A stretch of 64,000 nucleotides of DNA from assembly GCF_000472705.1 (NCBI RefSeq), contig NZ_KI421455.1, forward strand, positions 124,001-188,000. Reading direction: 5' to 3'. This document shows positions 1 to 7,787 of the stretch, piece after piece. Numbering within the stretch: the stretch's first letter is position 1; each line of letters begins with the position of its first letter. The translations under genes were made by a program, and so were the position numbers. The stretch comes from Mesorhizobium erdmanii USDA 3471 (GTDB lineage Bacteria > Pseudomonadota > Alphaproteobacteria > Rhizobiales > Rhizobiaceae). Below the pieces are notes generated by a model. That model made no database searches. It was not told the DNA's origin and saw nothing but the letters and a program-made list of their open reading frames with translations.

Positions 1-795
1 AGCGCCGTCGGCCTCGAGCTGCCTCGTAACGGCGCCGATCAGCGTTTCGGCGACGACGAAAAGTGCCGCCGAGGAATCCCATGCGGACGGCACCGCGGTC
101 CGTCCGGCGATGACATGGCGGGCAAACCTGGCAATCGGCGACAGCCACTGGTCGGTGAACAGCACGATCTGGACGCCGCGCTGATGCGCCTTCTCGGCGA
201 AGCGGACGAGGCTGTCCTGGTAGCGCCTGATGTCGAAGATCACCAGCACGTCGCGCTTGCTCATGTCGATCAGCCGGTCGCGCCACATGCTCTCCTGTCC
301 GGCGAGGTGGAAGACATCGGGCTGGATGACGGCGAGGTGGGCGGCCATGTAACGCGCCAGCGGGTCGGTGAAGCGGCCGCCGATGAGGAATGTCTTGCCA
401 CGCCGTTCGGCGAGCCGGGCGGCGATGTCGGCAAGCTGCTTGTCGGAGAGGTGGCGGAAGGTCTCGCGCATATTGTCGAGCGTCGCCTCCAGCATCGGTG
501 AGGCCGTGCCGCCGCCGGGCGAGGGCGGGTTGAGCGTGCGGATCGCCGGCGACTGCAGTTGCGCCGCCAGTTCGTCCTGCAGGCTCGACTGGAATTCCGG
601 ATAGTTCTGGAATCCGAGCCGGGCCACGAAGCGCAGGATGGTCGGCGAGGAGACGCCGGCGGCGGTCGAGAATTCGGCGACCGTCTTCAGGCCGATCATC
701 GGATAGCTGGCAATCAGCGTCTGCGCCGCGCGCCGTTCGCCGGCCGGCATCGTGCCGATGCGGTCGGCGATCAGTTCGGCAATGCTGGAAATCAT
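1..795 (-). CDS. MurR/RpiR-family transcriptional regulator (C-terminus cut by window edge)
   Basis: The minus-strand frame opens at an ATG at 795 and stays open to the left edge, so about 265 residues are visible and the end is missing. The N-terminal ~75 residues form the HTH_6 domain, with the family-typical stretches 'LKTVAEFSTAAGVSSPTILR' and 'FVARLGFQNYPEFQ'. From about residue 120 comes a SIS sugar-isomerase fold ('FLIGGRFTDPLARYMAAHLA', 'VLVIFDIRRYQDS'), which in this family binds a phosphosugar or similar effector. The gene is divergent from the amidohydrolase gene at 933, with a 137-bp gap between them, so it is the obvious candidate regulator of the 933-7545 run. That regulatory link is inferred from position only. 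The family call is firm; the effector is unknown. Confidence 0.9.
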   Translation of the reverse strand, partial: MISSIAELIADRIGTMPAGERRAAQTLIASYPMIGLKTVAEFSTAAGVSSPTILRFVARLGFQNYPEFQSSLQDELAAQLQSPAIRTLNPPSPGGGTASPMLEATLDNMRETFRHLSDKQLADIAARLAERRGKTFLIGGRFTDPLARYMAAHLAVIQPDVFHLAGQESMWRDRLIDMSKRDVLVIFDIRRYQDSLVRFAEKAHQRGVQIVLFTDQWLSPIARFARHVIAGRTAVPSAWDSSAALFVVAETLIGAVTRQLEADGA

Positions 796-834
796 CTTTT
801 CCCCCACCCGTTGGCTTGGCCTTAGAGATCGCAT

Positions 835-861
835 TTGACAAAGCCGGACAAACTGTATGAA
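835..861 (+). promoter_or_regulatory. possible sigma-70-type promoter for the amidohydrolase gene
   Basis: TTGACA at 835-840 is followed 15 bp later by TATGAA at 856-861, in the gap between the divergent regulator and the gene at 933. Spacing is shorter than ideal and the -10 is imperfect. It is a weak candidate. Confidence 0.3.
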
Positions 862-932
862 ATCATCCATAGGGACGCAATGAGGCAAAATACGTAACAT
901 ACGATACAGCGCTCCCCGGGGACGGCAGGACT

Positions 933-1751
933 ATGGAGACAGCGCGGCCCGCCAGCCATGCATCGTCCGATTCCGTGAGGGTGACGAACCCGCGCGGAGC
1001 GAGTCCCTTCGTGCTTACCTGCGACCACGCTTCCAATTTCCTGCCCGCCGAATTCGGCACGCTCGGCCTTGCCGTCGAGGACCTGTCCCGCCACATCGCC
1101 TGGGATCCCGGCGCGCTGCCGGTGGCGATGCGTATGGCGCAGGCGCTCGATGCGACGCTGGTCGAGACCCGCATCTCGCGTCTGGTCGTCGACTGCAACC
1201 GGCCGCTCGACGCGCCGGACCTGGTGCCGCCGGTCAGCGAGACGACGGCCATACCGGGAAATACCGGCCTGACGGAAAAGCAGCGCGCGGCGCGGGTCGC
1301 CCTGTCGTGGCAGCCATTTCACGGCGCGATAGAGCACATCATCGAGGAACGGCTGGCGCGTGGTCAGGAGACGCGGCTGGTTTCCGTCCATTCCTTCACG
1401 CCGGTCTACAAGGGCTACGACCGGCCGTGGCATATCGGCATCATCCATGACGACGACCGCCGGCTGGCGTCGCCGCTGATAGCGGCGCTCAAGCGGCTTG
1501 CCGGCATCACCGTCGGCGTCAACGAACCCTATTCGCCTGCCGATCGCGTCTATTTCACGCTGGAACGGCATGCGCGCTCGCGCGGGCTCCCTTGCGCGAT
1601 GATCGAAATCCGCAACGATGAAATCTCCGGCGAGACCGGGCAGCGGAAATGGGCGGATCTGCTCACAGGCATTTTTTCAGATCTGGAACCACAGGAGGCC
1701 AGGGGTTCTAGATCAATCGCAGTCGGAAAGTCAGTTCAATCGGCCAGCTAA
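933..1751 (+). CDS. N-formylglutamate amidohydrolase-family protein
   Basis: A 272-aa protein of the N-formylglutamate amidohydrolase family (PF05013), zinc-dependent enzymes that cleave the amide of N-formyl-L-glutamate. Family signatures are visible: 'FVLTCDHASNFLPAEFG' near residue 28, a His-containing 'SVHSFTPVYKGYDRPWHIG' near residue 150 and 'CAMIEIRNDEI' near the C-terminus. It starts 18 bp upstream of the permease gene and runs in the same direction as a glutamine-synthetase-like ligase, an ALDH and an ADH. No histidine-utilisation genes are nearby. Its substrate may therefore be a gamma-glutamylated amine rather than formylglutamate; this is inference. The last ~20 residues (after 'DLEPQEARG') look unstructured. 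Confidence 0.85.
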   Translation: METARPASHASSDSVRVTNPRGASPFVLTCDHASNFLPAEFGTLGLAVEDLSRHIAWDPGALPVAMRMAQALDATLVETRISRLVVDCNRPLDAPDLVPPVSETTAIPGNTGLTEKQRAARVALSWQPFHGAIEHIIEERLARGQETRLVSVHSFTPVYKGYDRPWHIGIIHDDDRRLASPLIAALKRLAGITVGVNEPYSPADRVYFTLERHARSRGLPCAMIEIRNDEISGETGQRKWADLLTGIFSDLEPQEARGSRSIAVGKSVQSAS

Positions 1752-1769
1752 GAATAGGGGAACTCTGAC

Positions 1770-3311
1770 ATGACAACACCTGATCACTCCGACAAGTCGG
1801 AGGACACAAAAATCCTCCACAACATGGGCTACGCCCAGGAATTGGCTCGCCGCATGAGCGGCTTCTCCAACTTCGCCATTTCCTTCTCGATCATCTGCAT
1901 TCTGGCGGGCGGCATTACGTCTTTCCCGCTGGCCATGGCCACCGGCAGCGGTTTCGAGGCGACCATCGGCTGGGTAATCGGCGGCGTCTTTGCGCTCGTG
2001 GTCGCGGCTTCGCTCGGCCAGATTGGGTCAGCTTATCCGACAGCCGGCGGCCTCTATCACTGGTCGTCGATCCTCGGCGGACGCGGCTGGGGCTGGGCCA
2101 CGGCCTGGATCAACCTGCTCGGCCTGATCTTCGTTGTCGCTTCGGTGAATGTCGGCGTCTACCTGCTGTTTCAGGGGCTGGTCGCGGGTCCGATCTTTGG
2201 TTGGGACACATCGGCATGGGGTTTCTGGCAGCAGACCGCGGCAGTCGTCTTGATTACCGTCACCCAGGGTCTCTTCAATCATCTCGGCATCAAGACGACG
2301 ACGATGTTGACCGACTTTTCCGGCTACCTCATCCTCGTTGTCGCGGTCGTGCTGACGTTGACCTTCCTGATCTGGGGGGCGCATGGCTTCGATCTTGCGC
2401 GGTTGACGACTTTCGTCAACACGACCGGCGATGCCGGCGGTGGCTATGTCCCGACGGCCCGCACCGCACTTGTGGCCTTCCTCATCGGCCTTCTCTACCC
2501 GCTTTATACCATCACGGGCTTCGACGCCTCGGCTCATACCGCCGAGGAAACGCACAATGCCCGCGTCGCTGTGCCGAGAGGCATGATCCACTCGGTCCTG
2601 TGGTCTCTCGTCTTCGGCTTCGTCATGGCAGTCTCCTTTGTCCTTGCCAGCCCCGATCTCGTGGCGACGGCCAAGGACGGCGGCAATGCCTGGTTCAACC
2701 TGTTCAACAACCTGCCGGCGCCAACCTGGCTAAAGGCTTTGCTCGGCGTTGCCATCGTGCTGTCGAATTATCTGTGCGCGCTGGCCGGACTCACTTCGAC
2801 CTCACGCATGATCTTTGCCTTTTCGCGTGACGGAGGTTTGCCGGGGTCATCTTTGTGGAAGCAGGTTTCGCCAACCTGGCGCACGCCCGTCCCGGCCATC
2901 TGGCTCGGCGTCGTGCTGTCGATTGCCGCCACGCTTTATTCGCCGGCTTTCGCGGCGCTCGCTGCTGGTTGCGCTCTCTTCCTTTACGTCTCTTACGCCA
3001 TGCCGATCGCAGCCGGACTTCTCGCGGAAGGAAAGAGCTGGACCGAATTCGGGCCATTCCGGCTCGGCATCTGGTCAAAGCCATTCGCCATCATCACCGT
3101 GCTTGGTGTTCTGGTGTTGATGTATGCCGGCATCCAGCCGCCCTTCGACATCCTGATCAACTATGCCATCGGCTTGATCGTTCTGCTCGTCGTTTTGTGG
3201 TTCGCCGTTGAAAACCGCCGCTTCCAGGGACCGCCTATCGGCGAGGCGGCAATCGCTAAGCGCAGGGCGACCATCGCGGCGGCAGAAAAGGCCGTCGGCG
3301 AATCCGCCTGA
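1770..3311 (+). CDS. APC-family amino acid/amine permease
   Basis: A 513-aa integral membrane protein with about twelve hydrophobic segments. It has the APC-superfamily N-terminal signature 'MSGFSNFAISFSIICILAGG' (residues ~29-48), followed by 'SAYPTAGGLYHW' and the helix-6-like 'LYPLYTITGFDASAHTAEET'. It resembles the GABA/choline/polyamine branch (UGA4-like) more than the lysine or aromatic permeases. An AGGGGA Shine-Dalgarno sequence lies 9 bp before the ATG. Its position between an amidohydrolase and a GS-like ligase fits uptake of an amine, amino alcohol or amino acid that is then gamma-glutamylated in the cytoplasm. The substrate cannot be read from sequence. Confidence 0.9.
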   Translation: MTTPDHSDKSEDTKILHNMGYAQELARRMSGFSNFAISFSIICILAGGITSFPLAMATGSGFEATIGWVIGGVFALVVAASLGQIGSAYPTAGGLYHWSSILGGRGWGWATAWINLLGLIFVVASVNVGVYLLFQGLVAGPIFGWDTSAWGFWQQTAAVVLITVTQGLFNHLGIKTTTMLTDFSGYLILVVAVVLTLTFLIWGAHGFDLARLTTFVNTTGDAGGGYVPTARTALVAFLIGLLYPLYTITGFDASAHTAEETHNARVAVPRGMIHSVLWSLVFGFVMAVSFVLASPDLVATAKDGGNAWFNLFNNLPAPTWLKALLGVAIVLSNYLCALAGLTSTSRMIFAFSRDGGLPGSSLWKQVSPTWRTPVPAIWLGVVLSIAATLYSPAFAALAAGCALFLYVSYAMPIAAGLLAEGKSWTEFGPFRLGIWSKPFAIITVLGVLVLMYAGIQPPFDILINYAIGLIVLLVVLWFAVENRRFQGPPIGEAAIAKRRATIAAAEKAVGESA

Positions 3312-3320
3312 ACAGCAATC

Positions 3321-3350
3321 AAACCGTGGCGGGTTCGCTCGCCACGGTTT
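3321..3350 (+). terminator. intercistronic terminator-like hairpin
   Basis: Perfect 11-bp inverted repeat (AAACCGTGGCG ... CGCCACGGTTT) with an 8-nt loop, starting 9 bp after the permease stop codon. The following tract TTTCATTCTCCTT is T-rich but interrupted. Probably a partial terminator or mRNA-end stabiliser between permease and ligase genes. Confidence 0.6.
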
Positions 3351-3369
3351 CATTCTCCTTCAATATTAC

Positions 3370-4776
3370 ATGCCCGAAACGACCAAGTACTGGAGTGCCA
3401 AAGGAATGGCTGGAAATTTCTCGTTCGATCAGTTGAAGAAAGCGGTCTCCGGCGGCGAGATCGACACGGTTCTGGCCTGCATCGTCGACATGCAGGGGCG
3501 GTTGGCGGGAAAGCGTTTCCTGGCGCAGTACTTCGTCGATTCCGCCCATGACGAAACGCATGGCTGCAACTATCTGCTCGCCGCCGACATCGATATGGAG
3601 CCGGTGCCCGGCTACAAGGCGGCAAGCTGGTCGAAGGGCTATGGCGATTTCGTCATGAAGCCGGACCTCGCCACGCTGCGGCGCATTCCATGGCTGGAAA
3701 AGACCGCGCTGGTGATCTGCGACGTGCTCGATCACCACACCCATGACGACCTGCCGCATTCGCCGCGCGCCATCCTGAAAAAGCAGGTCAAGCGGCTGAC
3801 CGAACGCGGCTATATCGGCTACTTCGCTTCCGAGCTCGAATTCTACCTGTTCAACGAGACCTACGATTCCGCCCGCAAGAAGCACTGGCAGGGTCTTGAT
3901 ACCGCTTCGCCCTATATCGGCGACTATCAGATCGGCATCACCACCAAGGAAGAAGGCGTCATGCGCCGGCTTCGCAACGAAATGGAAGCGGCCGGCATTC
4001 CGATCGAGAACTCCAAGGGTGAGTGGGGTCCGGGCCAGGAAGAGATCAATGTGCGCTATGCCGAGGCGCTCGACATGGCCGACCGCCACGTCATCCTCAA
4101 GAACGGCGCCAAGGAGATTGCCGAGTCCGAGGGCAAGGCGATCTCCTTCATGTCGAAATACAATTACGGGCTCGCCGGCAACTCCAGCCACATCCACAAT
4201 TCGCTGTGGAGCGCCGACGGCAAGATGCCTTTGTTCTTCGACAAGAAGGCTGACTGGACGTTGTCGGCGCTCGGCCAGCAATGGGCGGCGGGACAGCTGA
4301 AATACGCCAAGGAGTTCACCTGGTTCCTGGCGCCCTACATCAACTCCTACAAGCGCTTCCAGGCCGGTACCTTCGCGCCGACCAAGATCATGTGGAGCGA
4401 GGACAACCGCACCGCCGGCTTCCGCCTGTGCGGCGAGGGCACCAAGGGCATCCGCATGGAATGCCGCATCGGTGGCGCTGACCTGAACCCCTATCTTGCC
4501 TTCGCAGCGCTGATCGCCGCCGGCCTTGCCGGTATCGACGAGAAGCTCGAACTGCAGAAGCCGTTCGTCGGCGACGCCTACCAAGCCTCACGCCTGCCGG
4601 AGATCCCGAAGACACTGCGTGACGCCACCGAGACGCTGGCCAAGTCGAAGATGCTGAAAGAGGCGCTCGGCGAGGATGTGCTCGAGCATTATGTCCACAC
4701 CGCCAAGTGGGAGCAGTTCGAATACGACCGCCGCATTACGGATTGGGAACTGCACAGGGGGTTCGAGCGATATTAA
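3370..4776 (+). CDS. glutamine synthetase-like gamma-glutamyl ligase
   Basis: A 468-aa member of the glutamine synthetase superfamily (beta-Grasp N-domain and catalytic domain). The early segment 'VDMQGRLAGKRF' resembles that of gamma-glutamyl-amine synthetases (PuuA/IpuC/GlnA4 type) rather than canonical GlnA. Catalytic-domain landmarks include 'ASELEFYLF', 'GPGQEEINVRYAEALDMAD', 'NSSHIHNSLW' (the ATP/metal histidine loop), and 'MWSEDNRTAGFRLCG' with 'RMECRIGGADLNPYLAFAA'. The frame is open further upstream to 3208, inside the permease gene. ATG 3370 was chosen because it lies past the permease stop and terminator; ATG 3406 is an alternative. Neighbouring permease, ALDH, ADH and amidohydrolase genes favour amine activation over ammonia assimilation; this is inference. 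Confidence 0.85.
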   Translation: MPETTKYWSAKGMAGNFSFDQLKKAVSGGEIDTVLACIVDMQGRLAGKRFLAQYFVDSAHDETHGCNYLLAADIDMEPVPGYKAASWSKGYGDFVMKPDLATLRRIPWLEKTALVICDVLDHHTHDDLPHSPRAILKKQVKRLTERGYIGYFASELEFYLFNETYDSARKKHWQGLDTASPYIGDYQIGITTKEEGVMRRLRNEMEAAGIPIENSKGEWGPGQEEINVRYAEALDMADRHVILKNGAKEIAESEGKAISFMSKYNYGLAGNSSHIHNSLWSADGKMPLFFDKKADWTLSALGQQWAAGQLKYAKEFTWFLAPYINSYKRFQAGTFAPTKIMWSEDNRTAGFRLCGEGTKGIRMECRIGGADLNPYLAFAALIAAGLAGIDEKLELQKPFVGDAYQASRLPEIPKTLRDATETLAKSKMLKEALGEDVLEHYVHTAKWEQFEYDRRITDWELHRGFERY

Positions 4777-4798
4777 GGTAGCCTGCGAACGTTGACGC

Positions 4799-4917
4799 CG
4801 CCCCTCACCCCCCTCTCCCCGTTAAGAACGGGGAGAGGGGACGCCAGCGCTGGAGCGTTTCCCTTCTCCCTGTAACTATACGGGGAGAAGGTGCGGGCAG
4901 GCGGATGAGGGGCAGCG
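4799..4917. repeat. rhizobial dispersed intergenic repeat with two GGGGAGA hairpins
   Basis: The spacer contains two inverted repeats in tandem: CCCCTCTCCCCGTT/AACGGGGAGAGGGG (about 4811-4840) and CCTTCTCCCTGTA/TACGGGGAGAAGG (about 4862-4891). The outer edges are CCCCTCA and TGAGGGG. Its layout matches the C/T-rich mosaic repeat scattered between genes in many Rhizobiaceae and Phyllobacteriaceae genomes. It may act as a terminator for the ligase gene and insulate it from the ALDH gene. Confidence 0.75.
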
Positions 4918-4966
4918 CCGAGCCAAGCGATTTTTCGATTGTTGCAGAAGTGCGAGGACTTACAAA

Positions 4967-6355
4967 ATGACCGAAACGGTCAAAATCATATCCCCTATCG
5001 ACGGCTCGATCTATGCCGAGCGGCCGATCGCGACCGATCAGGCGGTCAATGCCGCGGTCGAGCGCGCCAGGGCAGCGCAAGAGAAATGGGCGCTGGTACC
5101 GATCGTCGAGCGCGGCAAGTACATGCTGGCGATGCTCGAAGCGCTGGTCGCGATATCAGACGAGATCGTGCCTGAGATTGCCTGGCAGATGGGGCGGCCG
5201 GTGCGCTATGGCGGCGAGTTCGGCGGCGTCAAGGAACGCACCAATTACATGGTCGAGATCGCGGAGGCGGCGCTCAAATCCGTGCCGGCTTCCAATCCGA
5301 AGGATGGCTTCCGCCGTTATGTGAAGAAGGATCCGCTCGGCGTGGTCATGGTGATCGCGCCGTGGAACTATCCTTATCTGACCGCCGTCAACACCATCGT
5401 GCCGGCGCTGATGGCCGGCAACGCCGTCATCCTCAAGCATGCGGCGCAGACGCTGCTGGTCGGCGAACGCTTCCAACAGGCCTTCGACAAGGCCGGCCTG
5501 CCCAAGGGCGTATTCCAGAATGTCGTGCTCAACCATGCCCAGACCGAGAAACTGCTCGGCTCGGGCAAGATCGACCATGTCAACTTCACCGGCTCGGTCG
5601 GCGGCGGCCGCGCCATCGAAAAGGCGGCGGCCGGCACCTTCATGACGCTCGGCCTCGAGCTTGGCGGCAAGGATCCGGCCTATGTACTGCCCGATGCCAA
5701 GATGGACCATGCGGTCGCCAATCTGGTCGACGGCGCCTTCTACAATTCCGGCCAGTGCTGCTGCGGCATCGAACGCGTCTATGTGCACGAGAAAGTCTAT
5801 GACGAGTTCGTCGAAGGCTTCATCGCCGAGACGAAGAACTATGTCGTGGGCAATCCGCTGGAACAGGCGACGACGATGGGGCCGATGGCGCAGGCGCGTT
5901 TTGCCGACCTGATCCGCGAGCAGAAGGCCGAGGCGCTGCGCAAGGGCGCCAAGGCGCACATCAACATGAAGGTGGCTAACGACAAAGCCGGCTCGCCCTA
6001 TCTGGCACCGGAAGTGCTGACGGAAGTCGACCATCAGATGAGCGTCATGCGCGAGGAAAGTTTTGGGCCGATCGTCGGCATCATGAAAGTACGCAACGAC
6101 GAGGAGGCGATCGCGCTGATGAATGACAGCCCCTACGGCCTGACCGCCTCGATCTGGACGCGCGACACCGAGCACGCCATCGCCATCGGCGACCGTGTAG
6201 AGACCGGCACCGTGTTCATGAACCGCTGCGACTATCTCGATCCGGCGCTGGTCTGGACCGGCGTCAAGGACACCGGCAAGGGCGTTGCCCTTTCGGCGCT
6301 CGGCTACGACAATCTCACTCGCCCGAAATCCTTCCACCTGCGCGAAGCCATCTGA
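4967..6355 (+). CDS. NAD(P)-dependent aldehyde dehydrogenase
   Basis: A 462-aa protein of the ALDH superfamily. The Rossmann-domain motif 'VMVIAPWNYPYLTAVNTIVP' (near residue 128), the oxyanion segment 'LGLELGGKDPAYV' with the general-base Glu, and the catalytic-Cys motif 'NSGQCCCGIERVYVHE' (near residue 262) are intact. Three consecutive cysteines occur at the active site. It is 17 bp upstream of an iron-type alcohol dehydrogenase, so the pair probably takes a primary alcohol through an aldehyde to an acid. Length is normal for the family (450-500 aa). The substrate is not determined; a gamma-glutamyl-amino aldehyde is a reasonable guess from the neighbouring ligase. Confidence 0.92.
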   Translation: MTETVKIISPIDGSIYAERPIATDQAVNAAVERARAAQEKWALVPIVERGKYMLAMLEALVAISDEIVPEIAWQMGRPVRYGGEFGGVKERTNYMVEIAEAALKSVPASNPKDGFRRYVKKDPLGVVMVIAPWNYPYLTAVNTIVPALMAGNAVILKHAAQTLLVGERFQQAFDKAGLPKGVFQNVVLNHAQTEKLLGSGKIDHVNFTGSVGGGRAIEKAAAGTFMTLGLELGGKDPAYVLPDAKMDHAVANLVDGAFYNSGQCCCGIERVYVHEKVYDEFVEGFIAETKNYVVGNPLEQATTMGPMAQARFADLIREQKAEALRKGAKAHINMKVANDKAGSPYLAPEVLTEVDHQMSVMREESFGPIVGIMKVRNDEEAIALMNDSPYGLTASIWTRDTEHAIAIGDRVETGTVFMNRCDYLDPALVWTGVKDTGKGVALSALGYDNLTRPKSFHLREAI

Positions 6356-6372
6356 TTTTCGAAAGACAAAAA

Positions 6373-7545
6373 ATGTCCAAGCTGATCTCCAAATGGAACT
6401 ATCCCACCACCGTCCGCTTCGGCGCTGGACGCATCAAGGAATTGCCCGAGGTCCTGGCGGCCACCGGCATCAAGCGGCCGCTCTTCGTCACCGATCCGGG
6501 TCTGGCCAAGCTGCCGGTCGTCGCTTCGACGCTGAAGATCCTCGACGACGCCAAGGTGCCCTACGGCGTCTTCTCGGAGGTGAGGCCGAACCCGGTCGAG
6601 TCCAACCTCACCGCCGGCATTGCGGTGTTCAAGAAGGGCAAGCATGACGGCGTCATCGCCTTCGGCGGCGGCTCGGCGCTCGACCTCGGCAAATTGATCG
6701 CCTTCCAGGCAGGCCAGACGCGGCCGGTGTGGGATTTCGAGGATGTCGGCGACTGGTGGACGCGCGCCAATTCCGACGCCATCGCCCCGATCATCGCCGT
6801 GCCGACCACGGCCGGCACCGGGTCGGAAGTCGGCCGTGCCGGCGTCATCACCAATGAGGAGACGCACACCAAGAAGGTCATCTTCCATCCGAAGCTGCTG
6901 CCGGCGATCGTGATCGCCGATCCGGAGCTGTCGGTTGGCATGCCGGGCTTCATCACCGCCGGCACCGGTATGGATGCGCTCGCCCACTGCCTCGAGGCCT
7001 ATTGCGCGCCGGGCTACCATCCGATGGCCGACGGCATCGCGGTGGAAGGCATTCGCCTGGTATTCGAGAACCTGCCGAAGGCCTATGCCAACGGCAAGGA
7101 CCTCGTCGCGCGCGCCCATATGATGAGCGCGGCCGCCATGGGTGCCACCGCTTTCCAGAAGGGACTGGGCGCCATCCACTCGCTGTCACACCCGGTCGGC
7201 GCGCTCTACGACACCCATCACGGCATGACCAATGCGGTGTTCATGCCTTATGTGCTCGCCTTCAATCGCGACTCGATCGAGGAGCGTATTGCCCGGCTCG
7301 CCGCCTATTGCGGCATCAAGGGCGGCTTTGACGGCTTTGCAAAGGCGATCATCAAGCTGCGCAAGGAGTTGAAGGTGCCGCATGCGCTGCCCGGCCTGAT
7401 CAAGGGGCTCGACATGGACAAGAAGCGCAAGGCGCTGATCGCCGACATGGCGGTGGTCGATCCGACGGCTGGCGGTAACCCGGTGAAGCTGACCAAGAAG
7501 GCGGCGCTGACCTTGCTGGAAAACGCGATCGCGGGCACGATCTGA
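6373..7545 (+). CDS. iron-containing alcohol dehydrogenase
   Basis: A 390-aa group-III (Fe-type) alcohol dehydrogenase. The dinucleotide-binding 'GVIAFGGGSALDLGK' lies near residue 93 and 'VPTTAGTGSEVGRAGV' near residue 144. The metal-ligand regions 'GMDALAHCLEAY' and 'AIHSLSHPVGALYDTHHG' supply the His residues that hold the divalent metal. It normally reduces aldehydes or oxidises primary alcohols with NAD(H). It directly follows the aldehyde dehydrogenase and closes the first plus-strand run; a 242-bp gap with a Pho-box-like array separates it from the ABC importer. In a gamma-glutamyl pathway it would oxidise the alcohol group of a gamma-glutamylated amino alcohol; this is inference. Confidence 0.92.
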   Translation: MSKLISKWNYPTTVRFGAGRIKELPEVLAATGIKRPLFVTDPGLAKLPVVASTLKILDDAKVPYGVFSEVRPNPVESNLTAGIAVFKKGKHDGVIAFGGGSALDLGKLIAFQAGQTRPVWDFEDVGDWWTRANSDAIAPIIAVPTTAGTGSEVGRAGVITNEETHTKKVIFHPKLLPAIVIADPELSVGMPGFITAGTGMDALAHCLEAYCAPGYHPMADGIAVEGIRLVFENLPKAYANGKDLVARAHMMSAAAMGATAFQKGLGAIHSLSHPVGALYDTHHGMTNAVFMPYVLAFNRDSIEERIARLAAYCGIKGGFDGFAKAIIKLRKELKVPHALPGLIKGLDMDKKRKALIADMAVVDPTAGGNPVKLTKKAALTLLENAIAGTI

Positions 7546-7701
7546 GACGTTTTCCGCACGGGAAATTGATCTGAAAAGGGGCTACGAAAACAAGGGGGAG
7601 GATGACGGGCAAGGCAGAAACTAGTTAGCCGGAAAAAGAATCGCGAGGCGATTGCTACATCAGGTTAAAAAGAGTTTACTTTTTCGTACTGCGAGCAGCC
7701 G

Positions 7702-7730
7702 CTTTCATAAAGCTTTCATCTGGCTGTCAC
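7702..7730 (+). promoter_or_regulatory. triple Pho-box-like direct repeat
   Basis: Three 7-mers occur at exact 11-bp period: CTTTCAT (7702-7708), CTTTCAT (7713-7719) and CTGTCAC (7724-7730), with 4-bp AT-rich spacers. PhoB boxes are direct repeats of CTGTCAT-like heptamers with 4-bp spacers, so this fits one and a half overlapping boxes. It ends 57 bp before the binding-protein start, where PhoB would activate a sigma-70 promoter. Direct evidence of PhoB binding is lacking. Confidence 0.6.
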
Positions 7731-7787
7731 ATGAAAACGATACCGCATCGCAGGCGTCCAACGGCGTCAGTTCAACGGAGAGAACAC

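Noticed and set aside
933..1751. hutG assignment
   Set aside because: No other histidine-utilisation gene is in the neighbourhood and two different family members occur in the window.
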